Position numbers and translations under genes: made by a program. From positions 1-6,881 of the forward strand of contig JAQBPS010000332.1 of assembly GCA_028287415.1 (NCBI GenBank): a DNA stretch of 6,881 nt, in the 5' to 3' direction. Of the stretch, positions 1 to 5,857 are shown one piece after another; positions within the stretch are counted from its first letter, which is position 1; each line of letters opens with the position of its first letter. Source of the DNA: Bacillota bacterium (lineage in GTDB: Bacteria > Bacillota > Sulfobacillia > Symbiobacteriales > Symbiobacteriaceae). The notes beneath the pieces were generated by a model. That model ran no database searches. It saw only the letters and a list, made by a program, of their open reading frames with translations, and was not told the DNA's origin.

Positions 1-1214
1 ATGTTGGGCACTCTGTCCAGCCCGGTGACGTTGTCGTGTGCAACGTGGACCTGGTGGTTGGGCACGATGCCAACCGACCGCAGCCTCTTGAAATCTTCGC
101 ACAGATGGGCGGGACACGAGTTTTTGATCCGCAAAAGATTAAACTCTTTATCGATCACGCAGCCACTGTTCCCAATCGGTCAGTTGCACAGGTTCACCAA
201 GTGATGCGAACCTTTGCCTCCGAACAGGGAATCGAGCTGTTTCGGTCAGGCGACGGTATCTCTCACCAAATTGTTGCGGAACGGCGTTTTGCCTCGCCGG
301 GAGGACTCGTGGTAGGGAGCGATTCGCACACCTGTACCCAGGGCGGGCTGAATCTCTTCGCTACGGGAGTGGGCTCCAGCGACATGGCTGTAGCCATGCT
401 GACGGGGCAACTCTGGTTCAAGGTTCCGGAGAGCATTCAGGTCCGTTTAGAGGGCGCCTTGCGTCCCGGGGTGTACGCCAAGGACGTCGCCCTCAGTCTG
501 ACTCGCCGGCTGGGCGCGGACGGAGCAAACTGGTGCGCCCTGGAGTTCACCGGCCCGGGACTCAGCTGCCTGACCATAGGCGACCGCATGACGATCTGCA
601 ACATGGCGATCGAGACAGGGGCCAAGACGGGTATCTTCGAGGCCGACCAGGTGCTGGCCGAGTGGCATGGGGGGGAAGTGGGCTTCCCGGTGCGGCCCGA
701 TCCCGAGGCCGTTTACAAGCAGGTGGTGGTGCTCGATCTGAGCGCACTTGAACCCTGTGTGGCCGCCCCTCACGCTGTCGAAAATGTCCTCCCGGTCTCA
801 GAACTGTCTGGCACGGTGATCGATCAGGCCCTGATTGGCACCTGCACGAACGGGCGACTGGCGGACCTGGAGGAAGCGGCGCGCATTCTGCGGGGTCGTC
901 GGATCCATCCCCGTGTCCGCATGTTTGTCACGCCGGCATCACGTGAGGTGTTTGAACAAGCGATCGCCAGTGGTGCGATTTCCACCTTGGTACAGGCCGG
1001 CGCCACGATTTTGACCCCTTCTTGCGCCGGCTGCACCGGTGGTGGGTTCTGTGGCATTCCCGCCGACGGGGAGCGGGTGATCACTGCGGCCAACCGCAAC
1101 TTCCGGGGCCGACTGGGCAACCCAAACGCCTTTCTCTACCTGGCATCTCCAGCCACGGTTGCGGCCTCAGCAATCGCCGGCGAAATCGTCGACTGTCGGA
1201 CGTACCTGCTCTGA
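1..1214 (+). CDS. Aconitase-family hydro-lyase large subunit (LeuC / homoaconitase / dimethylmaleate hydratase type), 5' partial
   Basis: Large, Fe-S-bearing subunit of a two-subunit dehydratase/hydratase that adds or removes water on a di- or tricarboxylic acid in the cytoplasm. The frame is open from base 3 to the TGA at 1212-1214 and enters the window already coding: VGHSVQPGDVVV leads into the conserved VDLVVGHDAN segment (His codon at 63-65). The in-frame GTG at 36 lies inside this conserved block, so it is not the start; by family length only some 15-20 residues are missing. Visible signatures are GSDSHTCTQGGLNLFATGVG, GVYAKDV, and the three cluster-ligand cysteines: IGTCTNGR (Cys codon 843-845) and TPSCAGCTGG (Cys codons 1023-1025 and 1032-1034). 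NRNFRGRLGN and the C-terminal LASPATVAASAIAGEIV complete the family pattern. The small subunit follows after 25 bp. The family is certain. The substrate is not: isopropylmalate, homoaconitate, maleate, citraconate and dimethylmaleate enzymes look alike. The absence of leuA and leuB and the presence of lyase genes argue for a catabolic hydratase. Confidence 0.93.
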   Translation, partial: VGHSVQPGDVVVCNVDLVVGHDANRPQPLEIFAQMGGTRVFDPQKIKLFIDHAATVPNRSVAQVHQVMRTFASEQGIELFRSGDGISHQIVAERRFASPGGLVVGSDSHTCTQGGLNLFATGVGSSDMAVAMLTGQLWFKVPESIQVRLEGALRPGVYAKDVALSLTRRLGADGANWCALEFTGPGLSCLTIGDRMTICNMAIETGAKTGIFEADQVLAEWHGGEVGFPVRPDPEAVYKQVVVLDLSALEPCVAAPHAVENVLPVSELSGTVIDQALIGTCTNGRLADLEEAARILRGRRIHPRVRMFVTPASREVFEQAIASGAISTLVQAGATILTPSCAGCTGGGFCGIPADGERVITAANRNFRGRLGNPNAFLYLASPATVAASAIAGEIVDCRTYLL

Positions 1215-1239
1215 CGCAGAGCGGGAGGGAGTGGCGACC

Positions 1240-1734
1240 ATGAACGCTGAAGGGCGCACGCATCTGTTTGGGCCGGACATCAACACCGATTACATCATCT
1301 CGGCCGAGCACAAGGCAGTAATGGACATGAATCAGATGGCGAGACACCTGATGGAGTCGATTCGCCCCGGGTTTTACGACCAGATCAAACGTGGGGACAT
1401 CCTGGTAGCGGGGCGGAACTTCGGGGGTGGCTCGTCCAGGGAGGCGGCCCCTCGGGTGATTAAGACTGCGGGCCTGGCCGGAGTGCTTGCGCCATCCTTT
1501 GCCCGGATCTTTTTCCGGAACGCGGTCAACATCGGCCTCCCGGTGCTTGAGACCCCGATCGATGGCATTCGGGATGGCGACATCTTGCGGGTTGACTTCC
1601 TGGCTGGGCGTATCACAAACGTCACCGCCGGCACGGACTGGACCGTCAAGCCCATGCCCGCCTTCATGATGGGAATCGTGAAAGCGGGCGGCATTGTCGA
1701 GTATATGCGGCGGTATGGGTCCTTTCAGCTATAA
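1240..1734 (+). CDS. Aconitase-family hydro-lyase small subunit 1 (LeuD type)
   Basis: Swivelling-domain partner of the upstream large subunit, 164 residues, the usual size for LeuD/homoaconitase small subunits. The ATG at 1240 is preferred because GGGAGGGA at 1223-1230 sits about 9 bases ahead and the protein then begins just before the conserved GPDINTDYI strand. The open frame continues upstream to 1159, but that part overlaps the large-subunit gene. Conserved parts are the GDILVAGRNF strand (52-61), GSSREAA (64-70), whose serine and arginine match the catalytic-base and substrate-binding residues of aconitase, and SFARIFFRNAVNIGLPV (86-102). Two departures from the common pattern stand out. 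NFGCGSSRE has become NFGGGSSRE, and the short loop after the first strand, normally of the form P-x-x-YL-R/K, reads ISAEHKAV. That loop helps set substrate choice in this family, so an atypical substrate is plausible. Spacing indicates co-transcription with the large subunit. Confidence 0.92.
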   Translation: MNAEGRTHLFGPDINTDYIISAEHKAVMDMNQMARHLMESIRPGFYDQIKRGDILVAGRNFGGGSSREAAPRVIKTAGLAGVLAPSFARIFFRNAVNIGLPVLETPIDGIRDGDILRVDFLAGRITNVTAGTDWTVKPMPAFMMGIVKAGGIVEYMRRYGSFQL

Positions 1735-1755
1735 GCCTTCGGAGGGAATTATCTC

Positions 1756-2604
1756 ATGGCACCACGCGGCCGAAAGCGCTCTGATGAGTCTTCCGTCAAG
1801 CGAACCCGATCTGTGCAGCGGGCACTTCAGGTGTTGAATGTGTTTGAGCCTGGGGAACCGGAGCTGGAACTCCGGCGAATCGCTCAGCGCACCGGCCTCT
1901 CAGGGGCCACCACATATCGGCTCCTGCTGACTCTCCAGGAGGAAGGATTCCTGTACCAGAATCCGGTGACGGAGCGCTACCGTCTGGGCATGCGCCTGCT
2001 CTACCTGGGGCAGCTCGCCCGGGACCAGAACGACATTCGAGCGGTGGCATTGCCACATATGCGTGAATTAAGGGACGAGACTGGGGAGTCGGCGCATCTC
2101 AACATCATCTCTGGCCTGCACCGTGTCTGTATTGAGTGGCTCGACAGCCCGCATGACCTGCGAAACACTACCGTGTTGGGCAGGCCTTACCTCCTGCGTA
2201 CCGGCGCCTCGGGCAAGGTGTTATTGGCTCACGAGAGCACCGACTTCGTTCAGCAGATCACTCGGGAAATGGGACCCGAGTCTGCCAGCGGCAACTCGAT
2301 CAGCGATCCGGATGCCCTGCTCGCTGAACTTGCCCGAATCAGGGCGAACGGGTACAGCATAACCCACGGCGAGCGCATTGTTGGTTCCACCTCAATCAGC
2401 GCTCCGATTCGCGACAGTGCAGGGAGCGTAGTGGCGAGCATCACGATTTCCGGACCCTCAATCAGATTCACCGCGGAGAAACTGCCCGGAATGATCAATG
2501 CGGTGAAGTTTGCCGCTTACACGATCTCCCGACATTTGGGCAGTCGGGAGGACCAGCCCCTTGTGCCCTTGTCGCTCTCACCACTGGCGCCTGAAGGGCA
2601 TTGA
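1756..2604 (+). CDS. IclR-family transcriptional regulator
   Basis: DNA-binding regulator of 282 residues, the normal size for the family. The N-terminal winged helix-turn-helix spans about residues 18-80: SVQRALQVLNVF begins the first helix, ELRRIAQRTGLS leads to the recognition helix SGATTYRLLLTL (49-60), and the wing ends in TERYRLG. The C-terminal GAF-like effector domain, about 95-262, shows the family hallmarks TGASGKVLLA (149-158) and GSTSISAPIRD (210-220). The first 17 residues form a basic tail (PRGRKR, SSVKRTR). GGAGGGA at 1741-1747 lies 8 bases before the ATG, and the gene starts 21 bp after small subunit 1, so it is probably co-transcribed with the hydratase. IclR proteins usually sense a small acid or aromatic metabolite of the pathway they border, so it probably controls these genes, likely through the gap that follows. 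Effector and sign of regulation cannot be read from sequence. Confidence 0.95.
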   Translation: MAPRGRKRSDESSVKRTRSVQRALQVLNVFEPGEPELELRRIAQRTGLSGATTYRLLLTLQEEGFLYQNPVTERYRLGMRLLYLGQLARDQNDIRAVALPHMRELRDETGESAHLNIISGLHRVCIEWLDSPHDLRNTTVLGRPYLLRTGASGKVLLAHESTDFVQQITREMGPESASGNSISDPDALLAELARIRANGYSITHGERIVGSTSISAPIRDSAGSVVASITISGPSIRFTAEKLPGMINAVKFAAYTISRHLGSREDQPLVPLSLSPLAPEGH

Positions 2605-2743
2605 AACGGGGAACCGTCTCAGCCGATGTCAATCACTTCATTAAAAGTAGTTCATGTGATATGGCCACCCGCTGGGCAAGGTCAACCGTGTCGCCGCCCT
2701 TCGATCTCAGTGTGACTCTTCTTTATATGGAGGGTGGAATCTG
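2605..2743 (+). promoter_or_regulatory. Intergenic gap, possible promoter/operator for the lyase-amidase genes
   Basis: This is the only non-coding stretch over 100 bp in the window. It contains a distinctly AT-rich patch at about 2630-2664 in otherwise GC-rich DNA. Within the patch, ATCAC (2632-2636) and GTGAT (2656-2660) form a 5-bp inverted repeat 19 bases apart, and TTCAT occurs twice in direct orientation. No convincing -35/-10 pair was found: TTGAAA at 2601-2606 has no good -10 partner, and the TATA-like run at 2722-2728 is too close to the ribosome site. There is no strong hairpin plus T-run, so no terminator is called. The ribosome site AGGGTGG (2731-2737) belongs to the next gene. 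A binding site for the adjacent IclR protein here is a reasonable inference only. Confidence 0.3.
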
Positions 2744-3676
2744 ATGCGAAAGACCGAACGACTCAAGGCGTTGATCCGGGACAAGGAACTGCTGATCATG
2801 CCGCGGGTTCATGACGCACTGAGCGCCATGATGGCGGAACGTGCCGGTGCGAAGGCCGTTCAGGTTTCGGGTTTCGGTGTTGCGGCAACGTTGCTGGGGA
2901 TGCCCGATGTGGGCCTGCTCACCCTGACCGAAATGGCCCTGGTCACCCGGCACCTCTGCGCGGCCGTAAGCATTCCGGTGATGGCGGATGGCGACACCGG
3001 CTTCGGCAATGCCATCAACGTCTATCGCACGGTGCAAGAGATGGAGCACGCCGGCGCTGCGGGGATCAACCTGGAGGACCAGGTGTTTCCGAAGAAGTGC
3101 GGACACATGGAGGGCAAGGCTGTCGTCAGCAAGGAGGAGATGACCGGCAAGATTCGGGCAGCTGTGGACGCTCGGCGCGACCCGGACTTCATTATTAACG
3201 CCCGCACCGATGCGATTGCGGTCTATGGTATTGATGAGGCGATCCGCCGGGGCAACGCGTACGCGGAAGCTGGCGCCGACTTGATCTTCGTGGAGGCGCC
3301 TGAGAACGCCGAGCAGATTCGCCGCATTTGTCGGGAGGTCAAGGCTCCGGTCAGCATCAACTTTGCGGAGGGCGGTAAGACGCCGCTGCTGACCCTGGAG
3401 GAACTGCGTTCTCTGGGGGTGGCCCGGCTGAGCTGTGGAGCCAGCCAATCGGTAGCCGCCAAGGCTTTGCTAGAATCGTTCCAGGTGCTGCTCTCGGAGG
3501 GCTCTTTCCGCAATCACCCGGAATTTCGCATGGATCGCAAGCTGATGTACGAGGTCGTTGGCCTCCCGCGCATCCGCGAGATGGAAGAGCGGTACTTACC
3601 CGTTGATCAGTTCGCCGCCCGGTACGGGTCCCTCCGTCTCGGCGAGGCGGGCGTAGTCCCTGACGAGGAGGAGTGA
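2744..3676 (+). CDS. Isocitrate lyase/PEP mutase superfamily lyase 1 (methylisocitrate / 2,3-dimethylmalate lyase type)
   Basis: Mg2+-dependent C-C lyase of 310 residues with a TIM-barrel fold. Members such as methylisocitrate lyase and 2,3-dimethylmalate lyase split a 2-hydroxy diacid (or triacid) into a 2-oxoacid and a carboxylate. The metal-site motif ADGDTGFGNA is at 81-90. The catalytic loop reads PKKCGHMEGK (116-125), with the cysteine (119) that separates true lyases from phosphonate mutases/hydrolases that lack it. NARTDA (152-157), VEAP (183-186) and EGGKTP (209-214) follow. The ATG at 2744 has AGGGTGG 6 bases upstream. Compared with lyase 2, two pocket-lining segments deviate: PGAYD is PRVHD (20-24), and the segment that reads VIYPNAITRA in lyase 2 is RLSCGASQSV here. 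The gene ends 3 bp before small subunit 2, whose ribosome site lies in this gene's last codons, so the two are translationally coupled. The exact substrate is unknown; a substituted malate fits the neighbouring hydratase. Confidence 0.9.
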   Translation: MRKTERLKALIRDKELLIMPRVHDALSAMMAERAGAKAVQVSGFGVAATLLGMPDVGLLTLTEMALVTRHLCAAVSIPVMADGDTGFGNAINVYRTVQEMEHAGAAGINLEDQVFPKKCGHMEGKAVVSKEEMTGKIRAAVDARRDPDFIINARTDAIAVYGIDEAIRRGNAYAEAGADLIFVEAPENAEQIRRICREVKAPVSINFAEGGKTPLLTLEELRSLGVARLSCGASQSVAAKALLESFQVLLSEGSFRNHPEFRMDRKLMYEVVGLPRIREMEERYLPVDQFAARYGSLRLGEAGVVPDEEE

Positions 3677-3679
3677 CGG

Positions 3680-4180
3680 ATGCAGGCAGTAACAGGGCGC
3701 AGCTGGTGCTATGGCGACCATGTTAGCACAGATCAAATTGCACCAGGGCGATACTTGAAGCTGACCAATCAGGAGATGGCGGCCCACGTGATGGAGGGGA
3801 TTGACCCCACCTTTGCCACCCAGGTCGGACCCGGCGACTTTGTGGTGGCTGGGGTCAACTTTGGATGTGGATCCAGCCGGGAGTCGGCGCCGGCCGGGCT
3901 GAAATACGCCGGCGTGGGTGCGGTGGTCGCGAAGAGCTTTGCCCGCATCTTCTTCCGTAACGCCATCAACGTGGGGCTGCCAGTGGTGGTCTGTCCGCAA
4001 GCGGATGAGATTCAACCGCGCCAGCAGCTCTCTTTGCACCTGGAGGAGGGGGTGCTGAAGAATCTGACCACGGGCAAGACCTACGAGGTGACTCCGCTCC
4101 CGTCCCACATCATGGCGATCCTTCACGCGGGAGGGATGGTGCCCTGGCTGGAGCGGGAGCTGCTCTCCAGGAAGGCGTAG
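3680..4180 (+). CDS. Aconitase-family hydro-lyase small subunit 2 (LeuD type)
   Basis: A second small subunit, 166 residues, clearly distinct in sequence from small subunit 1. Conserved features are YGDHVSTDQIAPGRYLKL (11-28), the GDFVVAGVNFGCGSSRESA block (52-70) with the standard cysteine and the catalytic serine/arginine, and SFARIFFRNAINVGLPVVV (86-104). The substrate-loop segment APGRYLKL is close to the homoaconitase/isopropylmalate pattern with YL-R/K, unlike small subunit 1. GAGGAGGAG at 3665-3673, inside the end of the preceding lyase gene, is the ribosome site; the ATG comes 3 bp after that gene's stop. No second large subunit is visible, so this protein may share the large subunit at the left edge or pair with one encoded outside the window. 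Its position between two lyase genes suggests a hydratase feeding one of them. Confidence 0.92.
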   Translation: MQAVTGRSWCYGDHVSTDQIAPGRYLKLTNQEMAAHVMEGIDPTFATQVGPGDFVVAGVNFGCGSSRESAPAGLKYAGVGAVVAKSFARIFFRNAINVGLPVVVCPQADEIQPRQQLSLHLEEGVLKNLTTGKTYEVTPLPSHIMAILHAGGMVPWLERELLSRKA

Positions 4181-4222
4181 GCCCGCATGTCCCCCCAACA
4201 ATCGCGGTCTCAAGGGCGGGGC

Positions 4223-4230
4223 AAGGAGGT
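4223..4230 (+). promoter_or_regulatory. Ribosome binding site that decides the start of lyase 2
   Basis: AAGGAGGT, a near-perfect anti-16S match, lies 7 bases before an in-frame GTG at 4238. It falls downstream of the ATG at 4187, the first possible start, which has only AGGAAGG 11 bases upstream. A protein starting at the GTG lines up with lyase 1 almost from its first residue, with only two extra amino acids before the shared RLxxL segment. Confidence 0.7.
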
Positions 4231-4237
4231 GCAGCGG

Positions 4238-5125
4238 GTGGCAGCAAGGGCAACGACCAGGCTCCGGCAGTTGCTGGACAGCGATACAATTTTGATGGCT
4301 CCCGGCGCGTATGATGGCCTTACGGCGGCCCTGGCCGTGAAGGCGGGCTTTCAGGCCCTCTACATGACCGGGGCGGGGGTCTCGTACACCACCCTTGGGA
4401 AGCCCGACATCGGGCTGCTTACGCAGACGGAAATGGCCGCCAGGGTGGCCTATATGGTTCAGGCCGCTGATGGCGTTCCTGTGATCGCCGACGGTGACAC
4501 GGGTTACGGTAACGCCCTCAACGTGATCCGGACCATCGCTGAATTTGAGCGCGCAGGCGCCGCAGCGATCCAGCTGGAGGACCAGACCTTTCCCAAGCGG
4601 TGTGGACACATGAGCGGCAAGGAGCTGATCCCCGCAGGGGAGGCCGCAGCCAAGATTGCTGCTGCGGCTGAAGCCCGGCGGGACCCGGATTTCGTCATCA
4701 TCGCCCGGACTGATGCGTTGGCCGTGGCCGGCTGGGCGGAGGCCCTGCACCGGGCCCACCTGTACACGGAGGCGGGCGCCGACGTAATTTTCATTGAGGC
4801 GCCGCACAGCGTCGATGAGCTTGCGGTGATTCCGCCCAGCCAGCGACTGCCCTGTATGGCCAACATGGTTGAGGGCGGCGCGACGCCTCTCCTCGGGGCG
4901 GACGAGCTTGGGGCCATGGGTTTCAAGCTGGTGATCTACCCCAACGCTATCACCCGGGCGATCGCCCGTACAGCGAGGGAGCTGTATGCGGGCATGCATA
5001 CCGCCCGTTCCACTCAGCCCTTCCTGGACCGAATGCTGCTGTTCGGCGAGTTGAACGAACTGCTCGGCCTCCCGGCCATCGAGGAACAGGAACGGCGGTA
5101 TGCGGCCCGGGAACGATCAAGCTGA
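4238..5125 (+). CDS. Isocitrate lyase/PEP mutase superfamily lyase 2 (methylisocitrate / 2,3-dimethylmalate lyase type)
   Basis: Paralogue of lyase 1, 295 residues from the GTG at 4238. This start is preferred over the ATG at 4187 (312 residues) because of the AAGGAGGT ribosome site and the fit to lyase 1. Counting from the GTG, the substrate-binding segment MAPGAYD is at about 20-26, the metal motif ADGDTGYGNA at 84-93, the catalytic loop PKRCGHMSGK at 119-128 with the lyase cysteine, IARTDA at about 155-160 and IEAP at about 186-189. ANMVEGGATP and VIYPNAITRA follow, and these match the typical family sequence better than lyase 1 does. It should perform Mg2+-dependent retro-aldol/Claisen-type cleavage of a 2-hydroxy acid to pyruvate or another 2-oxoacid plus a carboxylate. 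Oxaloacetate decarboxylase-like or PEP mutase-like activity is less likely given the intact KRCGH loop. It lies directly after small subunit 2 and before the amidase, in the same apparent operon. Confidence 0.9.
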   Translation: MAARATTRLRQLLDSDTILMAPGAYDGLTAALAVKAGFQALYMTGAGVSYTTLGKPDIGLLTQTEMAARVAYMVQAADGVPVIADGDTGYGNALNVIRTIAEFERAGAAAIQLEDQTFPKRCGHMSGKELIPAGEAAAKIAAAAEARRDPDFVIIARTDALAVAGWAEALHRAHLYTEAGADVIFIEAPHSVDELAVIPPSQRLPCMANMVEGGATPLLGADELGAMGFKLVIYPNAITRAIARTARELYAGMHTARSTQPFLDRMLLFGELNELLGLPAIEEQERRYAARERSS

Positions 5126-5164
5126 TGTTCGGCCCTGAACACGGATGCCAACGGAGGAGAGCGC

Positions 5165-5857
5165 ATGGGCAGGATCTGGGACAATGTGCTCACAGATGTC
5201 GACCGACTAGTGATCACCAAGGGTGGCTACGGCAAGCGCCGGGGACTCGGTCGCAAGCCGCTGCTGCTAATCGTCGATGCCCAGTATAACTACCTGGGGG
5301 CCGACGCACCGATCGAGGAGCAGCTGGACAAGTGGCCCTCCGGTGGCGGCAGTTCGGCCTGGGCGGCCGTCCGGAACATCCAAAAGCTGAAGGCGGCGGC
5401 GCAGACTCGGATTCCGGTCTTCTACTCCCGGAACGTCCAGAAGCAGACCCTGGCCTTTGACGGCTTCAGCACCAAGACCAACCGGGACCAGAGCAAGTAT
5501 CTGGACGGGCGGCCCGAGACGCAGATCGTGAAGGAGCTGGCGCCCACCGAAGGTGAGCTGGTGATCGACAAAGCTTACGCCAGTGTGTTCTACGGCACGC
5601 CTTTCCAGAGCTACCTGGTAAAACTGGGCATCGATACGATCCTGATCGTGGGTGGTTCCACGGGCGGTTGCTGCCGGGCCACGGCCATCGATGCGGTCTC
5701 CCGTAACTACAATGTCGCCATGATTGAGGACTGCCTGTATGACCGGATCACCATCTCCCATAAGGCCTCACTCCTCGACCTGTGGATGAAGTACTGCGAC
5801 GTGATCGACCTGGAGCAGGCCATGGACTACCTCAGGGGAATGGAGGCGGCGAAGTGA
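5165..5857 (+). CDS. Isochorismatase-fold amidohydrolase (N-carbamoylsarcosine / maleamate amidase type)
   Basis: Cysteine hydrolase of 230 residues that releases ammonia from an amide or N-carbamoyl substrate in the cytoplasm. The catalytic triad can be read directly: Asp38 in LLIVDAQYNY, Lys136 in VIDKAYASVFYGTPF and Cys169 in GGSTGGCCRATAIDA. The 30-residue N-terminal extension with ITKGGYGKRRGLG, and the C-terminal SHKASLLDLWMKYCDVI, resemble N-carbamoylsarcosine amidase and the maleamate amidase NicF more than isochorismatase or nicotinamidase. The usual TSGC active-site turn reads TGGC, followed by a second cysteine where many relatives have valine. GGAGGAGA at 5153-5160 precedes the ATG by 4 bases. 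The next gene overlaps it by 4 bases, implying the two act in sequence: the cyclic amidohydrolase would make the half-amide or carbamoyl compound that this enzyme cleaves. Substrate is inferred, with maleamate-like half-amides favoured because dicarboxylate enzymes lie upstream. Confidence 0.9.
   Translation: MGRIWDNVLTDVDRLVITKGGYGKRRGLGRKPLLLIVDAQYNYLGADAPIEEQLDKWPSGGGSSAWAAVRNIQKLKAAAQTRIPVFYSRNVQKQTLAFDGFSTKTNRDQSKYLDGRPETQIVKELAPTEGELVIDKAYASVFYGTPFQSYLVKLGIDTILIVGGSTGGCCRATAIDAVSRNYNVAMIEDCLYDRITISHKASLLDLWMKYCDVIDLEQAMDYLRGMEAAK

Noticed and set aside
36..38. GTG at 36 as start of the large subunit
   Set aside because: Family-conserved sequence continues upstream of it in the same frame to the window edge, so the gene is cut by the window and does not start here.
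1..204. ATG at base 1 opening a 67-codon frame
   Set aside because: It is out of frame with the aconitase-type large subunit, whose conserved residues are already visible from base 3; the ATG is chance.
1240..1734. Leucine biosynthesis (leuCD) as the role of the hydratase
   Set aside because: No isopropylmalate synthase or dehydrogenase gene is visible, the neighbours are catabolic, and the small subunit has an atypical loop. It is not fully excluded, since the left flank is unseen.
2606..2617. Hairpin ACGG-GGAA-CCGT just after the IclR gene as a terminator
   Set aside because: The stem has only 4 base pairs and no T-run follows, too weak to call.
2722..2728. TTTATAT as a -10 box for lyase 1
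   Set aside because: Transcription would begin at or inside the ribosome binding site, and no good -35 box is correctly spaced.
2723..3448. Minus-strand open frame of 241 codons opposite lyase 1
   Set aside because: It is antisense to conserved lyase sequence, with low-complexity composition and no motif.
3596..4999. Long open frame on the minus strand (467 codons)
   Set aside because: It lies antisense to the end of lyase 1, small subunit 2 and most of lyase 2, all of which have clear family motifs. Its translation is rich in His, Arg, Gly and Pro with no recognisable domain, typical of an antisense frame in GC-rich DNA.
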